Assembly (NCBI GenBank): GCA_033964015.1
Contig: CM066921.1
Coordinates: 23,417,355-23,481,354, forward strand
Direction of reading: 5' to 3'
Source of the DNA: Scolanthus callimorphus
Lineage: Eukaryota > Cnidaria > Anthozoa > Actiniaria > Edwardsiidae
DNA length: 64,000 nt
In this document: positions 1 through 9,860 of the stretch, piece by piece
Layout: the number at the start of each line of letters is the position of its first letter
Position numbering within the stretch: position 1 is the stretch's first letter
Made by a program: the position numbers and the translations under genes
The notes under the pieces: generated by a model
The model's database searches: none
Seen by the model: only the letters and a program-made list of their open reading frames with translations
Told to the model about the DNA's origin: nothing

Positions 1-581
1 CCAAACGTTTTTCATATTTTTTTCTAAAAAAACTTGACGGCCGCCTTTTTTTTTTCAAAAGTTTCACTAGACACGTCAAAAATTCGAAAATTTCACTAGG
101 AAATTCGATTTTCTTACTAAAAAATCACTGGAAGAATGCACAACTTTTTCATTAAACAATGCCGTTTTCCGGCAATTCTAGGCGCCTTGATTTCTGAATT
201 TAAAAACGAATTGTCGAATTAAGTTCCACTTTTTTCAGAAGAATGTGGGTATTTTGGTTTTGCGTCACAGAGCATTCAAAACACTCGATACATTTGATAC
301 ACCCGCCCCCTATCCGTAGAGTGTATCTGCCTCGGGAGCATTTTTGCAAACACTGGATCTGTAGTACCCCATATGGTCATTGCCTGGTAATGTGTCATAT
401 AATTATTTCAGATAAGGTTGCACCATCACAACTGTCCGTTGTAGCCCGCGATGCATCATGGGAGGAAATAGGTTTACCAAATCAGGGACACCGGTTTTGA
501 CGTTAAATAGCCGTACTTATCACCCTGATTATACAAAATGATTCTACAATAGACTACATCGCTCGCAACAAACTTTGCACT

Positions 582-674
582 TCCCTGCTAGCAGAGGCCT
601 CTTTTCTATGCATTTCGCTGGCTGAGGTTCAGCCAGGGAAATGCAGAGAAAAGAGGCCTCTGCTAGCAGGGAAC
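582..674. mobile_element. Palindromic MITE with 9-bp target duplication (Mutator-like)
   Basis: A near-perfect palindrome of 93 bp starts TCCCTGCTAGCAGAGGCC and ends with its reverse complement. It is flanked by the direct repeat CTTTGCACT at 573-581 and again at 675-683. A 9-bp duplication is the hallmark of Mutator-like elements. The element is almost all terminal inverted repeat and would fold into a single hairpin. It has no coding capacity. Confidence 0.8.
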
Positions 675-1007
675 CTTTGCACTGGATAACACGAGAATTT
701 CGTTATTTCTACTTTCTCCCATGACGCACCGCGGGCTGCAACCTTTTATGTATTATGCTTCGGACATAACAAATACCCAACGGCAATTCCACCGAGCCTG
801 ACAGGAGCAGAATGTTGGCTAATGGGCTAGAGGAGGGACAGATACTATATATACAGCCTACTAAGCCCACTTGCTTGTGCAATGTGCAATACACATGTTC
901 AGCCACTTAGTACAAGCTAAATATAATAAGGGAATGGCCATATGCGGAAGTACAAATTCAGTGTATGAACAAAGCTTTTGAGGCAGATACACGCAGATAC
1001 ACTTCCA

Positions 1008-1008
<1 letters not shown>

Positions 1009-1039
<31 letters not shown>
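1009..1039 (+). repeat. Poly(G) tract
   Basis: About 30 consecutive G residues inside the right arm of the window-start inverted repeat. The exact length is unreliable in any assembly. Confidence 0.9.
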
Positions 1040-1040
<1 letters not shown>

Positions 1041-1699
1041 ATCAAGTGTATCAAATGGTCTGTTTTGCAAAACGCAAAACTTGGATGAACGCAAACACAA
1101 TAATTATACGCAACTTACAGATCATTACGCTGGTGACCAGATAGCCCCTAGGACATTGCACTCCTTTCATTAAAGGAAACGTTCATAGGTGGCATTGCAC
1201 TATCATGGTTATACGAGTATACACACAAAAACAAAAAACAACATAGTCTTTTTCGGAAAAAAGTGAGACTTAATTCGACAATTTGTTCTTAGCAAAGATG
1301 GAAATAAGGGTATCTTCTTCCTGATTTTCTTTCATTTTTGGAGTTAGAAACTCGGAAATCAAGTCGCCTAGAATTGCCAGAAAACGGTATTGTTTAATAA
1401 GAAAAAAGAAGGGGATTTTTTCAGTGATTTGTAGTAAGAATTTCGAAATTCCTGGAGAAATTTTGGAATTTTTGGCGGGTTTAGTGAAACTTTTTTTCAA
1501 AAGAGTGGGGTTTTTCACAGCATTCAGCTTTTCAAAGATATCCGAAAAAGTTGGGGATATAATTCGGTTTTGGCTGAAGAAAAACTTTTAAAATCGAAAA
1601 ATAGGGCAATTTGAAGAGATAAAAAAGAGATAAAAAAGCATTTGCCACGGATTTCTACGCAGTACGAAATGCCGGAAATTAAGTTCGTGGCAAACTCAT

Positions 1700-2690
1700 T
1701 AAGCAGGGTGGTAATTAAAAGTTTTATATCGAGGAACGAGATTTGACCATTTTAGTCGATAAAACAATGTGAAATGGTGCATGTTTTTGCCATTTTCAAT
1801 TGTTTTTGCATTCGTGAAACGAGAAAAACTGAATTTGGGTTCGTGAAACGGCTTTTTAATTTTTTTGATAAACGTGATACCCACCTTTACCACCCTGATA
1901 AAGAAAAGAACGAGAAGATGCGATGCATCTGTGAGGCAAGCGATGAATAGCCACATGAGATTCGGGATTTTTAGACAACTTGTCGTGATGTAGACGACGT
2001 TTTAAATAGAAAACACTAAACGATATATTGTGTATTGCGATACGTAATATACGGCCCGACTGGCGTAGCGGCAAATTGACGCCATTGTCAGTCAGCATGT
2101 CAAACCGAGTGAACCAAGCACGCTCTCAACACGTATCAACACGTACCCCGGCCGAATCCGAATAGAATCCATATATTAGCAACTACTACAATTCTTTTCT
2201 AAAGGCTTTTCTGAAGAACGGTTGTCTATAAAGGTATGACATGACAAAAGACCAGCGGCAGCGAAACGGAGTAATATTTTTCTTTGCCAGAAAATAGTTG
2301 TGATTTATTTTGCTTTAAGTCTAGGTATGTTCAATTGTAATGTAGATTATTTTAAAACTCTTGAAGAGTAGAATATATGATATTCTTATCAAAAATAGTA
2401 ACAACAACAAAACAATAATAATAATAATAATTGTTTTATATATAATTTATTCAATATAAAAAACAACTATTTACAATGTGTTCAAATCTTTACAATAATA
2501 ATAATAACTTCAATATTAATATGTACATTACATCATTGATTTAAATTTGGTCGAGTTAGAATTGACATTTAAAATAATATAGAAATAGCTTTTTTGGTTT
2601 CAGTATATATATATAATAATAATAATAATATATGTATTTTGTTTATAAATTATTGAATATAAAAACATGAACATATACTAAAAACTGCTA
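1700..2690. other. AT-rich intergenic DNA without recognised gene
   Basis: No reading frame looks like a protein. From about 2400 to 2660 the sequence is AT-rich with repeated ATA/AAT triplets and several long A/T stretches. Confidence 0.6.
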
Positions 2691-2691
2691 T

Positions 2692-2955
2692 TTAAAGGGA
2701 GCCTGTCACGCAACTGCGCAGCTGTTCTGCGCATCTCAAAACGAAGAAGTATCGTCCCGTAAAAATGGCAAGCGAAGGCTAAAAAACCTCGAAAACAATC
2801 GTTTTCAATCTCGCTATTTCTCGATCCATCGGACCATTCTTTTGAACTTGACATATTCTTAAATAGGTATTTGATAGGATGGTCTAATGAGTTTCGCTGA
2901 TGAATCAGAGTGATCGCTCCTGGCGCATGCGCGTGTCGTGACATGCTCCCTTTAA
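2692..2955. mobile_element. TTAA-flanked MITE, family A copy 1
   Basis: Terminal inverted repeats begin AGGGAGCCTGTCACGC on the left and end GTGACATGCTCCCT on the right, each bordered by TTAA (2692-2695 and 2952-2955). A TTAA target duplication points to piggyBac or Kolobok mobilisation. A second copy of the family lies at 53882-54154 and shares the subterminal CTGCGCAGCTGTTCTGCGCA block. No coding capacity. Confidence 0.75.
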
Positions 2956-4136
2956 ACATGTCTTCATATTATCGTTATCTTGAACATTCATCAAAGATAA
3001 GCGGGTCTTCTCGTTTTTGATCCTCCTATTAAGCAAGACGAGCACAACGCAGAATTGTAAATGACACCTTTGCACGTAACCATGAGACAGTCGTCTCCCT
3101 CTTCACAGTAGAAAGTAATCATAACAATATTATTATTATATAGAAGAAAAAGCACAGCAACGCCGAACGGCGTTTGAAAGCATACATCACTTCCTACCAA
3201 CACAGAAAGCGCTGACCGCCATTCAATTCATTATATAAAGAGTAATACATGGACGCGCAGATGAGATGAGGAATTTATTTTCAAGCGTATTATTCTGTTT
3301 ATGATATAAACCGTATAATACCATGATCGCCTCGATTTCTTTTTCTCCGAGGGACATTTACTAGTTAAATTCCCTCATTATCGCGAAATGTCCGAACACT
3401 TTTCAGTTATGTTTGGCCAATTTTCCAAACAACAAAAAGGGTTTTAATGGACAGACGTCCAATAAAGCAAACAAATATATTTGCGACGCGATGTCACAAA
3501 AACGCAACCACTGCGCAACGAGTGATCATGAAGAGTAACGGAGAAGGAAAAGAAAAATTTATGTGTTACTCGAACCCGGAGTATCAGCGGTGTAAGGAGT
3601 CCCTCTTAACTGAGAGGCAAACTTGCTTCTCGCATAAATAATGCGATCAGAAATGTAGACATTTTCAGTTCCCCGATATAAGAATTGCCAATCCTTAAAC
3701 TGGAATAAGAAAACATGGAAATAAATGATGATAGCCAAAATACTAGTTGTCCAGGTTTGTTAAATAACTCTTTAACTACAAAGCGATCATGATTGTGGGC
3801 TTCATGGACCAGAGCGGATGGAAACGGATTGCAACAACGAGTTTTTAAAATCTTCTCAGGATGAACAGTTTTCAAAGTTTAAAGTTACATCAAATTTTGT
3901 TTGCAAATCGGCAGCCTTGCCGGTAAACTTACCTACATTGCTTATTAGGCTAATACCAAGTGATATAAGTGATTCGGAGTTGGTTGCATGCAAATTTAGA
4001 GCTGTATTTACGAATTTGTTCAAATAACCGTGACAGAGCTCCTTTTAAAACCGAATAATTATTGTTCCAAGAATACCCTTTTATATAGCCAATAGGTGAA
4101 AGTTGTTCAAGATTAAGATGCTATATCTGATATTGC
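2956..4136. other. Intergenic stretch upstream of the first GPCR
   Basis: Only short, low-complexity reading frames, none convincing. It should contain the promoter of the downstream receptor, but I see no recognisable core element that I would defend. Confidence 0.5.
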
Positions 4137-4138
4137 AG
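4137..4138 (+). other. Possible 3' splice site in the 5' UTR of the first GPCR
   Basis: TATTGCAG followed by GTCTCGGC lies 44 bases before the receptor ATG. It would fit an intron in the 5' UTR, common in otherwise intronless receptor genes. The pyrimidine tract is weak, so this is tentative. Confidence 0.3.
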
Positions 4139-4181
4139 GTCTCGGCAAAAGAGGCGGCGTAGAGCCCCATAAAGGTGCACC

Positions 4182-5357
4182 ATGAACCGTACGGGTGTCA
4201 TAGCTCTTGGTCTTCACGCTCTACAAGAACCTACACAAGTGTGGTACTGGCTCATACGGGGGTTTGTCGGCATCTTCACTATCTGCAACAATACGCTTGT
4301 TTTGATCGTCATAAGCACCCGCCGGAAATTGCGTCAGGAGAAGTCAAACTGGTTTGTCCTGTCGCTTAGTACCGCTGACCTGCTTGTGGGCGTCGTTGTT
4401 ACAGCTCTGCAAATCTCTGACGCCGTCGGCGCCTCGACAACGCCCGAACCGGAAATGCGCTTTATTATTTATGACTTTCTGATTGATGCTTCTATTCTCG
4501 GCCTGTGCATGCTGACGCTTGATCGATACAAGGCCATCGTGAAGCCGTTGCGTTACCATAGTTACATGACGAAAAGCAGGACTGTTTTCCTTATTTTTAT
4601 GTCCTGGGGGGTACCCTTAATCGTTGCATTGATGCGAATCGTCATGCTCTCCTCGGGAGTAAAAAACCAAGAGGAACGGGAGAAAATGTTCGTTGTCATT
4701 CAGACATTCTTCATAGTTTTCCCCTGCTTCATTCTCAGCATTTCTTACATACGAGTTCTATTAATAGTTCGACGGCACTCCAACTGTCAGAAGCGCCAGA
4801 AGGCTCAAGTAGACTATAATTACTCGACAGATAGTAACTTGCACTCCTTGGATGAAGACACCGTGCAAGCGAAAACGAGCTCCTCGACCGAGGGGACCAG
4901 TTCTGGAGTCAAACTCAGCGTTTCTTACGGGCGTAAACGTGGCAATGATGTCATCATTGAAGATGAAGTATCCGAAAGTACTGCATCGAGAATTTTGTCC
5001 GGTATTTTATCCCCTAAACTTTTGGACAAGTCATCTCTTCCAGCCATCGGCGTAGTCATTTTTCTGTTTGACTGTTTCTGGGGTTTTGGTGTATACATCT
5101 ATTTTTGTGATTCATTTCTTCCTAAAAGGCTGAGAATCAAGCAGGAAATGAAACACGTATTATGGCTTTTAATTCTAATGAATAGCGCTTGGAATCCCTT
5201 GGTTTACGCGATGTTAAAGAAAGACATTCGAAATGAGATCAAAGGTATCCTGCCGTGCTTTCACAAAGGGCGCGGAAGCCACTATAGTGCTGAGCCCAGT
5301 GCGGAACTGGCTCAACCAGTCAACAGGCCAGGTAGCGTGGATGTAGATGAAGAGTAA
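4182..5357 (+). CDS. Orphan class A (rhodopsin-family) G-protein-coupled receptor
   Basis: A single-exon gene for 391 residues. Seven membrane segments are visible at about 24-45, 58-78, 95-114, 134-156, 168-195, 284-307 and 323-345. Family marks are Asn37 in TM1, LSTADLLVG in TM2 with Asp66, DRYKAIVKPLRY at 114-125, and NPLVY at 338-342 in TM7. An NRT glycosylation site sits at residues 2-4. The third intracellular loop is long (about 196-283), polar and Ser/Thr-rich. Two oddities stand out: there is no Cys at the start of TM3, so the usual TM3-ECL2 disulphide looks absent, and TM6 lacks the CWxP motif (FLFDCFWGFG instead). Ligand and G-protein partner are unknown. A second receptor follows 2 kb downstream in the same orientation but is not a close paralogue. 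The ATG at 4182 is chosen because it gives a short N-terminus just before TM1. Confidence 0.93.
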   Translation: MNRTGVIALGLHALQEPTQVWYWLIRGFVGIFTICNNTLVLIVISTRRKLRQEKSNWFVLSLSTADLLVGVVVTALQISDAVGASTTPEPEMRFIIYDFLIDASILGLCMLTLDRYKAIVKPLRYHSYMTKSRTVFLIFMSWGVPLIVALMRIVMLSSGVKNQEEREKMFVVIQTFFIVFPCFILSISYIRVLLIVRRHSNCQKRQKAQVDYNYSTDSNLHSLDEDTVQAKTSSSTEGTSSGVKLSVSYGRKRGNDVIIEDEVSESTASRILSGILSPKLLDKSSLPAIGVVIFLFDCFWGFGVYIYFCDSFLPKRLRIKQEMKHVLWLLILMNSAWNPLVYAMLKKDIRNEIKGILPCFHKGRGSHYSAEPSAELAQPVNRPGSVDVDEE

Positions 5358-5439
5358 TCATGGTATAAACAGGACCATATGGACATCAAGATCAAAGGCA
5401 CTACAGGTAGCCGAGAGGTCACTCTGGACGAGTCTTGGG

Positions 5440-5640
5440 AATGGTCGCACGAAAGAAATCCAGAATTCGTGAAACTCGTAGAAATTCTCGAAATCATGGA
5501 TTTCTTGGGAGCTGTCTCGCAATCTCGTTTTCTGGCATAAATTATCGAGAGTCTTTGAGGAGCAATCTTTGATTGTGTTGATCTCGAATTTGTTAGCGTT
5601 GTTCTCGCTCTGTCGGAAAATCTCGCATTTACCATTTGCC
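5440..5640. repeat. Dispersed repeat copy (partner at about 34840-34970)
   Basis: The run GAGCTGTCTCGCAATCTCGT through TCTCGCATTTACC recurs with scattered changes near 34840-34970 (AGCTGTCTCGTAATCTCAT, CAATCTTTGATCGTG, GATCTCGAATG). Function unknown. The reverse-strand frames over it look like repeat noise rather than a gene. Confidence 0.55.
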
Positions 5641-5649
5641 ACCCCTTTT

Positions 5650-7411
5650 ATTTGAAGTATTAAAGCAGATCACTGGAAATGGAGACTCATTCTCCCACCC
5701 GAAAACAATCCTGACTACACCCTTGGTCATTTCAAAACTAGGCGCTTGAAGGACAAAATGAAATACCCAATATAACTATATATAGGAATAAATACTCATA
5801 TAAAGATTAAACACCAACACACGCGACATGGTGTGTTACCAATGTAGTAAAGAATTTGATTTTAGTCTCAAAAGAGAATCCATTTATCACTTTATGCATT
5901 GCTACGTGACCAAAATTCGATGTTGCGATGGGCGATTTTTAGCTGTCAATTAAACCAAAACGCTGGATTCGGCCTCTTCGGTGGGTCAAAATTGATTGCC
6001 ATATCAACCAAAATGGATCTAAGCTCTTCTTTGGCTTCCTAGCCCTGAATGTTTAACTTTCTGGTTTAACTTTCTGGTTCAAAAAATTAACATTACAGTT
6101 TTCTTGCGTAAAATCGCGAAGCAATGCATACGGTGGTAACAGCACGCATTTCCAACATAAGGTTATCGGCATGTTACGATGCAGTCGATAGTTGGTTTAA
6201 ACTGGGGGGTATAAACTGGGGGATGGACTCCCATATTTTTGGGACCCCCCCCCCCCCCCCCCCCCCCCCCCTATTACCTGCCTAATGGCTATTACCCAAG
6301 CCTCCCCCGAGGCCAAGAGCTCTGGATACGAAACTGTTGAGAGTAAGCACTTTTTGCGCTCAAGAAACGTTAAAAAAAGCCCTTCAGGCCTCAATCACGG
6401 GTAGTGAGAAACGAGGAGCTTTGGATTCCAAATGCTTCATTCGAATCTGCACTAGACCATATATTGTAATCGATAGAAGAGGTTCACGAGCACCCGCGGA
6501 AATATTATGGAAACACACAAATTCAGAACCCATAGAGTGTCCCACGATATCTATTTTGCCACATTTCTGTTATCTAACTAGATTCTTTTGTTACTCAATT
6601 CCCCATCTGTATTAAAATCCTTACTGTCTGCCAGGAAAACGTTTTTGATTGGCCGAATAGACCCACCAACACATGATAAAAAGGCCCTACTACTATTACC
6701 TCCAACTCAAGCAATAAAAAATTAAAAACTTGCCTAGGCTGCTAAACCTGTTATTACCGCGCAACAAAAAACTGTAACTTTTCTTCTAGAGTTGCGAAAT
6801 ATTGTTTATTTATGAGCACTTGGGTGTGTTCCTAATGATTCATTGTTGAATAAATTTTTATCTTAAGCTCAAAGTTTGAATTAATCTTTAGTTTAATTTA
6901 ATAAATTAATTTTTAGTTTCAATAATTAGTTTTACCTTTCATTTCACGAAAGCTCCTCCTGAGGGCGCTATTGTCATTGTCCGCGAATTTGTTACACGTA
7001 CCTAAGGCGGTCGTGCTTTTGAAACTCCGTAATCTTTTGAGTACAGGCTTTTCTTGTTGCCTCAGTTTATTGCCGATTGCCTATTTAACATGCGGTGAGC
7101 GGTTCCTACAACAACATGAGAAATATTTCCTTGTCGACGCGAATTTACAGAAAACCATCAGGTGTTTGTGATGTTGGCAGACGATTGAGTCTGACACTGT
7201 GCCAGCTTGATAGCAAACATGACAAAACAATCAGCAAATTACGTCTCAGCAGGAACTTGATAGAAGTTTTCAACACATCTGTACATAAAACAAAACAAAT
7301 AAACGCTATTTGACACCTCAAAACTAAGGTAAGTTAGTATTAAAGCTGCTTTCGCAGAGGAAACATCGAAGCGCTTGAGGGATATCAGATGTGTTCAATA
7401 GAAGGTGAAAA
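5650..7411. other. Intergenic region between the two GPCR genes
   Basis: No convincing gene. It includes a run of about 26 C at roughly 6246-6271, beside short G-rich stretches near 6206-6225, and AT-rich DNA near 6830-6940. An AATAAA at about 5790 could serve the upstream receptor as a polyadenylation signal. Confidence 0.5.
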
Positions 7412-8374
7412 ATGAGTAACTCAAGCCAAGATACGGTTGTCTGTGCGGCATTCACGGAGTTTTGGTTAGTCCGAAGGGAAATCCATCAATGGGTGTACAC
7501 CACAGCTATTTCAGTTAACTGTGTCCTAAGTTTGCCCACGACGCTAGCCAACTTGATTCTAGTCTGTGCAATTTTACGTACCTCATCTGTACACAATCCC
7601 GCCAATATCCTTCTATGTGTGTTGGGAACCACTGATTTAGGTGTTGGCCTGCTAGCATTGCCCGTATACGTAACAGAGCTATCCTTTCGCACTACGGGCA
7701 TTTCCCCTGATATTTGGTGCAGTCTGTTTCGAACTGGCAGATTTTTCATAATATTTTTTGCCTTTATGTCGCTGTTGACGTTCACAGCTATCAGTATTGA
7801 TAAATTGCTGATGTTACAGCTGCACTTGCGCTATACAGCCGTGGTAACCTTCCGTAGAGTTTTCGTTGTCATTCTTGGCGAAGCCTGTATTGCCTTAGCA
7901 ACGGCGATTCTACAGTTCTACAGCATGAAGGTCTATAACGCTATGGTAATCATATTTATACCAGCTTGCTATGCTATAACTCTCACGTGTTTTACAAAAA
8001 TCTACTTGACAGTTAAGAAACATCGAAGGGCAATCCATGATCAAATGGCGGCGACGAACTCGGAGACGGATGATTCAACGTTTGTAAGTATTCGTAGCAT
8101 CAGACGGCGGACCATTAGTTTAGCCAAACTTTATGCCATATTTCTTATCTGTTACTTGCCATACGAGGCTAACTTGGTTGCCATAACACTCAAAGGGCGC
8201 CGTACAGGGCTTCTAGCAGAGATGGATATATTCGCTGCCATCGCGGCGTTCTCGAACTCACTATGGAATCCGTTGCTAATATATCGACGTCTATCGGAGA
8301 TACGTGAGGCTATGAATAAACTTCTACAAGATGTAAAAGTTTGTTGTATGAATTTTATTAACTGGGACTCTTAA
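7412..8374 (+). CDS. Orphan class A G-protein-coupled receptor, IDK-type
   Basis: An intronless gene for 320 residues. Membrane segments lie at about 28-55, 65-88, 105-129, 148-170, 176-200, 236-258 and 272-291. TM2 carries TTDLGVGLLALP with Asp75. The DRY box is replaced by IDK at 129-131, followed by LLMLQLHLRY at 132-141, a pattern I associate with lineage-expanded cnidarian receptors. TM6 has CYLP at 247-250 in place of CWLP, and TM7 ends NPLLIY (286-291), with one more residue between Pro and Tyr than in the canonical NPxxY. A Cys at 103 can form the conserved disulphide. NSS at 3-5 is a glycosylation site. The start at 7412 follows GTGAAAA and gives a normal-length N-terminus. The ligand is unknown. 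The IDK and NPxxxY changes leave normal G-protein coupling in doubt, but family members with such changes are intact and expressed in many cnidarians. Confidence 0.92.
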   Translation: MSNSSQDTVVCAAFTEFWLVRREIHQWVYTTAISVNCVLSLPTTLANLILVCAILRTSSVHNPANILLCVLGTTDLGVGLLALPVYVTELSFRTTGISPDIWCSLFRTGRFFIIFFAFMSLLTFTAISIDKLLMLQLHLRYTAVVTFRRVFVVILGEACIALATAILQFYSMKVYNAMVIIFIPACYAITLTCFTKIYLTVKKHRRAIHDQMAATNSETDDSTFVSIRSIRRRTISLAKLYAIFLICYLPYEANLVAITLKGRRTGLLAEMDIFAAIAAFSNSLWNPLLIYRRLSEIREAMNKLLQDVKVCCMNFINWDS

Positions 8375-8995
8375 TGAGAAATCGTACATCAAGCGGTTTA
8401 ACCGTTAGGCAGCTATTTGTAACGCTGAAACGGTATGCCAACGGTCTGGTCACTTACTTTACTTTATCGCATTGCTACTCACTGGCGGAGCATAGGCCAT
8501 CAACCACAAGCCTCCATCTTGTTCGATGTGTGGCAACTTTCACCAATTTTGCCCAACGTCGCCCTTCCTTCCTTATCTCTGCCTCTACACTCCGCCTCCA
8601 TGTGTTCCGGCGTTTACCAGACGGGTTCCACGACAGGCCCTGCCTATCCATGTGCATTTCCTTCTGCCAATTAGCCTCCCCACTGGTTCCTGGTCAGTCA
8701 TCCTCCATAGGCCCTCGTTGCTGATCTTAACTGGCCACCATATATATCCTAAGGATTCTTTTCAGAACGGTCTGAGAACGGTCTGGTCAGCTCTCCTAAA
8801 TTTCCCCTAACGGTTGCCCAAGGTAATCTAACGGTTTGGTTCCTAATGAGCTGTAACGCTGAGTCTTACTTTTAGCAAGGAAGCACGTCTTGATGAGTTA
8901 TAGAATTATACTATGGAAATATAGGAAAGAGTTAGAAATGAAACATGACACCATTGACAATATACTTCTAGTCTGTGTGAGGTGACTGAATGTTT
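8375..8995. other. Region after the second GPCR
   Basis: Short overlapping frames with no family resemblance. The phrase AACGGTCTGGTCA recurs locally (near 8440 and 8770), suggesting an old repeat. No gene supported. Confidence 0.45.
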
Positions 8996-9090
8996 TGTAT
9001 ACACAGCTTAATATATAGATTTAGGCAATGCCTAAAAGCGGAGCTCTAATCATTACTGACATTCCAGCATTACTGTCATCGCGGTATCGA

Positions 9091-9850
9091 CTTTTCTAGT
9101 TTTGATGACGTCATCGATGACGTAATCCCACGTGATCTTGGTGGTGCATCCCCTTGCCTCCAAAAAACTTAATCCAAGTTTGGTCTCCTAGCAATGTTCC
9201 CATCTCGAGATAATGACTTTTCTAGTTTTTGTGACGTCGTCGATGACGTCATCCCACTTGACCTTGGTGGTGCTCCCCCTTTCCACCAAGATAACTTCAC
9301 CCAAGTTTGGTCACCTAACGATGTTGCCTTCTTGAGATATTGACTTCTCTAGCTTTGATGACGTCATCGATGACGTCATGCCACGTGACCTTGGTTGTGC
9401 ACCCCCCTTGCCTCCAAGATAACTTTACCCAAGTTTGGTCACCTAGCGATGTTACCTTCTTGAAATATTGAGTTCTCTTGTTTTGATGACGTCATCGATG
9501 ACGTCATGCCACTTGACCTTGGTGGTGCACCCCTCTTACCTCTAAGATAACTTTACCCAAGTTTGGTAACCTAACGATGTTGCCTTCTTGAGATATTGAC
9601 TTCTCTAGTGTTGATGACATCATCGATGACGTCATGTCACGTGACCTTGGTGGTGCACCCCCCTTGCCTCCAAGATAACTTTACCCAAGTTTGGTCACCT
9701 AGCGATGTTACCTTCTTGAAATATTGACTTTTCTAGTTTTGATGACGTCATCGATGACCTCATCCCACTTGACCTTGGTGGTGCACCCCCCTTACCTCCA
9801 AGATAACTTTACCCAAGTTTGGTCAACTAGCGATGTTACCTTCTTGAGAT
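9091..9850 (+). repeat. ~127-bp tandem array with double-CRE palindrome and E-box
   Basis: Six units start their palindrome at about 9104, 9231, 9357, 9485, 9613 and 9741, a spacing of 126-128 bp. The core TGACGTCATCGATGACGTCA is a perfect 20-bp palindrome containing two TGACGTCA (full CRE) sites. It is followed by CACGTGACCTTGGTGG and then an ACCCAAGTTTGGTCACCTA block. Some units have single changes in the core (for example GTCGTC at 9235, GACATCATC at 9616). A related unit is at 11515-11620, and an inverted array lies at 16500-17090. Confidence 0.9.
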
Positions 9851-9860
9851 ATTAGGGACC

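Larger units (their letters stand above)
1..1600. repeat. Large imperfect inverted repeat, left edge of window
   Basis: The stretch from about 120 to 385 reappears in reverse complement between about 925 and 1400. Matching blocks include the GCCGTTTTCCGGCAATTCTAGGC area (about 160-185) against about 1365-1395, and GAGTGTATCTGCCTC (about 318-332) against GAGGCAGATACAC (about 980-992). A run of about 30 G lies in the right arm near 1010-1039, where the left arm has only a short CCGCCCCC. The left end may lie outside the window. No protein-coding potential is evident. It is probably a long-TIR non-autonomous DNA element with other insertions in its loop; the superfamily is not assignable from what is visible. 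Confidence 0.6.

Noticed and set aside
8374..8810. Frames of 79-116 codons after the second GPCR
   Set aside because: Three mutually overlapping frames with no family resemblance; pyrimidine-rich sequence gives chance openness.
9091..9850. CRISPR-like array
   Set aside because: Spacing regions are as similar as the repeats, and the DNA is eukaryotic; it is a satellite.
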